NCBI RefSeq assembly: GCF_000368565.1
Contig: NZ_KB849549.1
Coordinates: 62,001 to 126,000, forward strand
From: Acinetobacter gerneri DSM 14967 = CIP 107464 = MTCC 9824
GTDB lineage: Bacteria > Pseudomonadota > Gammaproteobacteria > Pseudomonadales > Moraxellaceae
DNA: 64,000 nucleotides
Direction: 5' to 3'
The notes under the pieces are model-generated. The model saw only the letters and a list, made by a program, of their open reading frames with translations. It was not told the origin of the DNA and searched no databases. Positions 62,594 through 64,000 of this stretch are shown in pieces (position 1 is the first letter of the stretch; each line of letters opens with the position of its first letter). A program made the translations under genes and the position numbers.

Positions 62594-63619
62594 CTATTTA
62601 GGATAATGCTCTTTAATTTTCACATAATTTTGAGATAGCTTTTGTCCTTTCTCTGTCATTTTCCAGAGTACTCTTTGACGCTCATCACTCTGTACTGGCT
62701 CGAACCAGCGCTGATGCTTAAACTGCTGTTTTAGTTGAAATAAAACTTGAGAATTGATTTGAACTTTTGCGACCGCATGTACTCTCGGCATTTGTTTAAT
62801 GGCATCTTGCAATGCCGTTTCACTCAAGAAATGATTGATAATTTTCACAAAATTTTCTTCAGGTGCTGGAGTTTCAAAAGCTTGAGCAAACAATGCCAAA
62901 AGCTCGATCCAACGAATATTTTTGACCGCTGTTATATCTTTAAAATTGCCATCTTGATAAGCCTGCATCGCATATTCGATACTAAATGTTTCATTCATTG
63001 AAACTTTGGAAAGATCAATTGTCGCATCCTCTTGAGGTGCATTTTTCCGCTGTTCTAGCTGTTGCCTTGCTTGCAGAAGTTGCAATCGTAAATGTTCAAT
63101 TTCATCTTTTAATGTCTGCAAAGCATACGGTCGTACCCAACCATCTGCAGGGTACAGCTCCAACATTAACATCATATTTGATCGAACAATTTTTTCTATA
63201 TCTTTCAATTGACTATAATAAGAAATTTGCTTTTGTTCTTCGCGTAATTGTTGGATAAATTCATGCAATTTTTGTTGATCTTTCACCTGAACATTTTGTT
63301 CAATAAAATCCTGTTTCTGCATATTTGATTGCATCAGAATCAACATTGGTTTTTGTTTTGAAACGGCGTAAATATACTCTAAATGCATATAACTAATGCC
63401 AACAGTAGAGCGTTCCCCATACTCTGCTCCAAGCATCAAAATCACATAATCTGCTTCATCTATTTGACGGCGCGCAATCGCCATACTCTCAGAGGTTCGT
63501 TGCTCAATCTCCCACGGGAAAAAACCATGACTGATCAAAGATTGAGATAAAATAGATCGTTCGGTATATAAATCTAACCCTGAACTCATTATAAAAACTT
63601 GGTAACGCTTATCAAGCAT
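62594..63619 (-). CDS. DUF4062-domain protein
   Basis: The 341-residue product starts MLDKRYQVFIMSSGLDLYTE. The N-terminal domain matches DUF4062: YQVFIMSS, LSQSLISHGFFPWEIE, ADYVILMLGAEYGERST and GISYMHLEYIYA. This is followed by a coiled coil (about 165-190) and a C-terminal domain of roughly 120 residues with no recognised family. DUF4062 is often found fused to NTPase or effector modules in signalling or defence proteins, but here it is not. AAGG precedes the ATG at 63619. The frame continues upstream without conservation. Confidence 0.82.
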   Translation of the reverse strand: MLDKRYQVFIMSSGLDLYTERSILSQSLISHGFFPWEIEQRTSESMAIARRQIDEADYVILMLGAEYGERSTVGISYMHLEYIYAVSKQKPMLILMQSNMQKQDFIEQNVQVKDQQKLHEFIQQLREEQKQISYYSQLKDIEKIVRSNMMLMLELYPADGWVRPYALQTLKDEIEHLRLQLLQARQQLEQRKNAPQEDATIDLSKVSMNETFSIEYAMQAYQDGNFKDITAVKNIRWIELLALFAQAFETPAPEENFVKIINHFLSETALQDAIKQMPRVHAVAKVQINSQVLFQLKQQFKHQRWFEPVQSDERQRVLWKMTEKGQKLSQNYVKIKEHYPK

Positions 63620-63814
63620 CGAAAAACCTTGTTCCTTTTGCATAGCAAACCACGCAAACATTCCCCACAAAAATGTTTATTGCTCTTTAAAATTATCATT
63701 AAAAATCAAAATAAAACACTGAATAAAAACTGATCTTATCTTAAATCGTTTGTCTTTTTGAATTAGACTAATTTATAACACTTATAAGGCATTACATTGA
63801 ACTAAAACAGTTGT

Positions 63815-64000
63815 TTAATCAATAATATTTTCGATACTCCACGAAATATTTTTGTCTATCCAACGTGATAAAATTGGCTTTAATTCATCAGCATTTTGAC
63901 CACTGACATAGCATTTTATTTGAATGCTATTTGCTTCTCGTTTTTCATTCACCAAGTTATTTTTGATTAATATTCTTGAAGTTTGCCTAGCAACTGCCAA
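63815..64000 (-). CDS. Partial protein at the window edge
   Basis: An open minus-strand frame runs to base 64000 and shows the last 61 residues, ending SIENIID. The visible part includes ARQTSRILIKNNLVNEK and GQNADELKPILSRWID. It is the C-terminus of a longer protein that starts beyond the window. I do not recognise it. Confidence 0.55.
   Translation of the reverse strand: MAVARQTSRILIKNNLVNEKREANSIQIKCYVSGQNADELKPILSRWIDKNISWSIENIID

Overview
The window looks like chromosomal DNA of an Acinetobacter species. The reasons are the AT-rich composition, the S10 ribosomal operon order, an 802-residue membrane PQQ glucose dehydrogenase, an AbeM-like MATE pump and an mlaFEDCB operon. No single marker settles the species. 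Most of the window is core genome. There is no prophage, integron or intact insertion sequence, no recognisable transposase, and no tRNA or rRNA gene.

Layout. 1-2750: minus-strand S10 operon (rpsJ-rplC-rplD-rplW-rplB, the last cut by the window edge) with its promoter. 2.8-6.5 kb: a glutamine amidotransferase, MetC-like lyase and HerA/YjgR-type NTPase. 6.5-9.0 kb: a nitric-oxide module made of two tandem truncated flavohaemoglobin-like genes, each behind an NsrR-type operator, followed by nsrR. 9-19 kb: gcd, engB, a PF10118 protein, a dicarboxylate/glutamate symporter, tesB and plsB. 19-26.7 kb: an AmiS/UreI channel, a GNAT enzyme, a nucleotide-sugar-epimerase-like protein, recG, comF, a coupled LOG/Nudix pair and corA. 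26.9-27.3 kb: an orphan type I-F-like CRISPR array (7 repeats, 6 spacers, no cas genes) directly upstream of an AlkD-like DNA alkylation repair gene. 28-31.3 kb: the mla phospholipid transport operon. 31.7-33.9 kb: a DEAD-box helicase with a repetitive RGG-type tail and a long structured leader. 34-41 kb: suhB, dxs, ribA, hemF and aroE. 41-49.8 kb: a large acidic lipoprotein, an acyl-CoA dehydrogenase, a LysR regulator, hemW and a DUF606 transporter. 50-55.6 kb: the MATE pump, two SfnB/DszC-type flavoenzymes and an ABC1 kinase. 55.7-57.2 kb: two tandem type-B L31 genes (the first behind a Zur-like box) and a HopJ-family gene. 57.5-64 kb: a GFA protein, a TIGR03862-type flavoprotein coupled to a TrmB-like methyltransferase, yacG, two small membrane proteins, a metallo-hydrolase, hemH, a DUF4062 protein and a truncated edge ORF.

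The most unusual signal is a dispersed element present three times (39573-39836, 49764-50071, 57183-57460). It is 264-308 bp long, non-coding, has 18-bp terminal inverted repeats, and its internal stems show compensatory base changes between copies. It looks like a MITE whose secondary structure is maintained. Other points worth following are the twin globins without a reductase domain and their mirror-image operators, the cas-less CRISPR array beside alkD, and the Zur-box asymmetry of the L31 pair.
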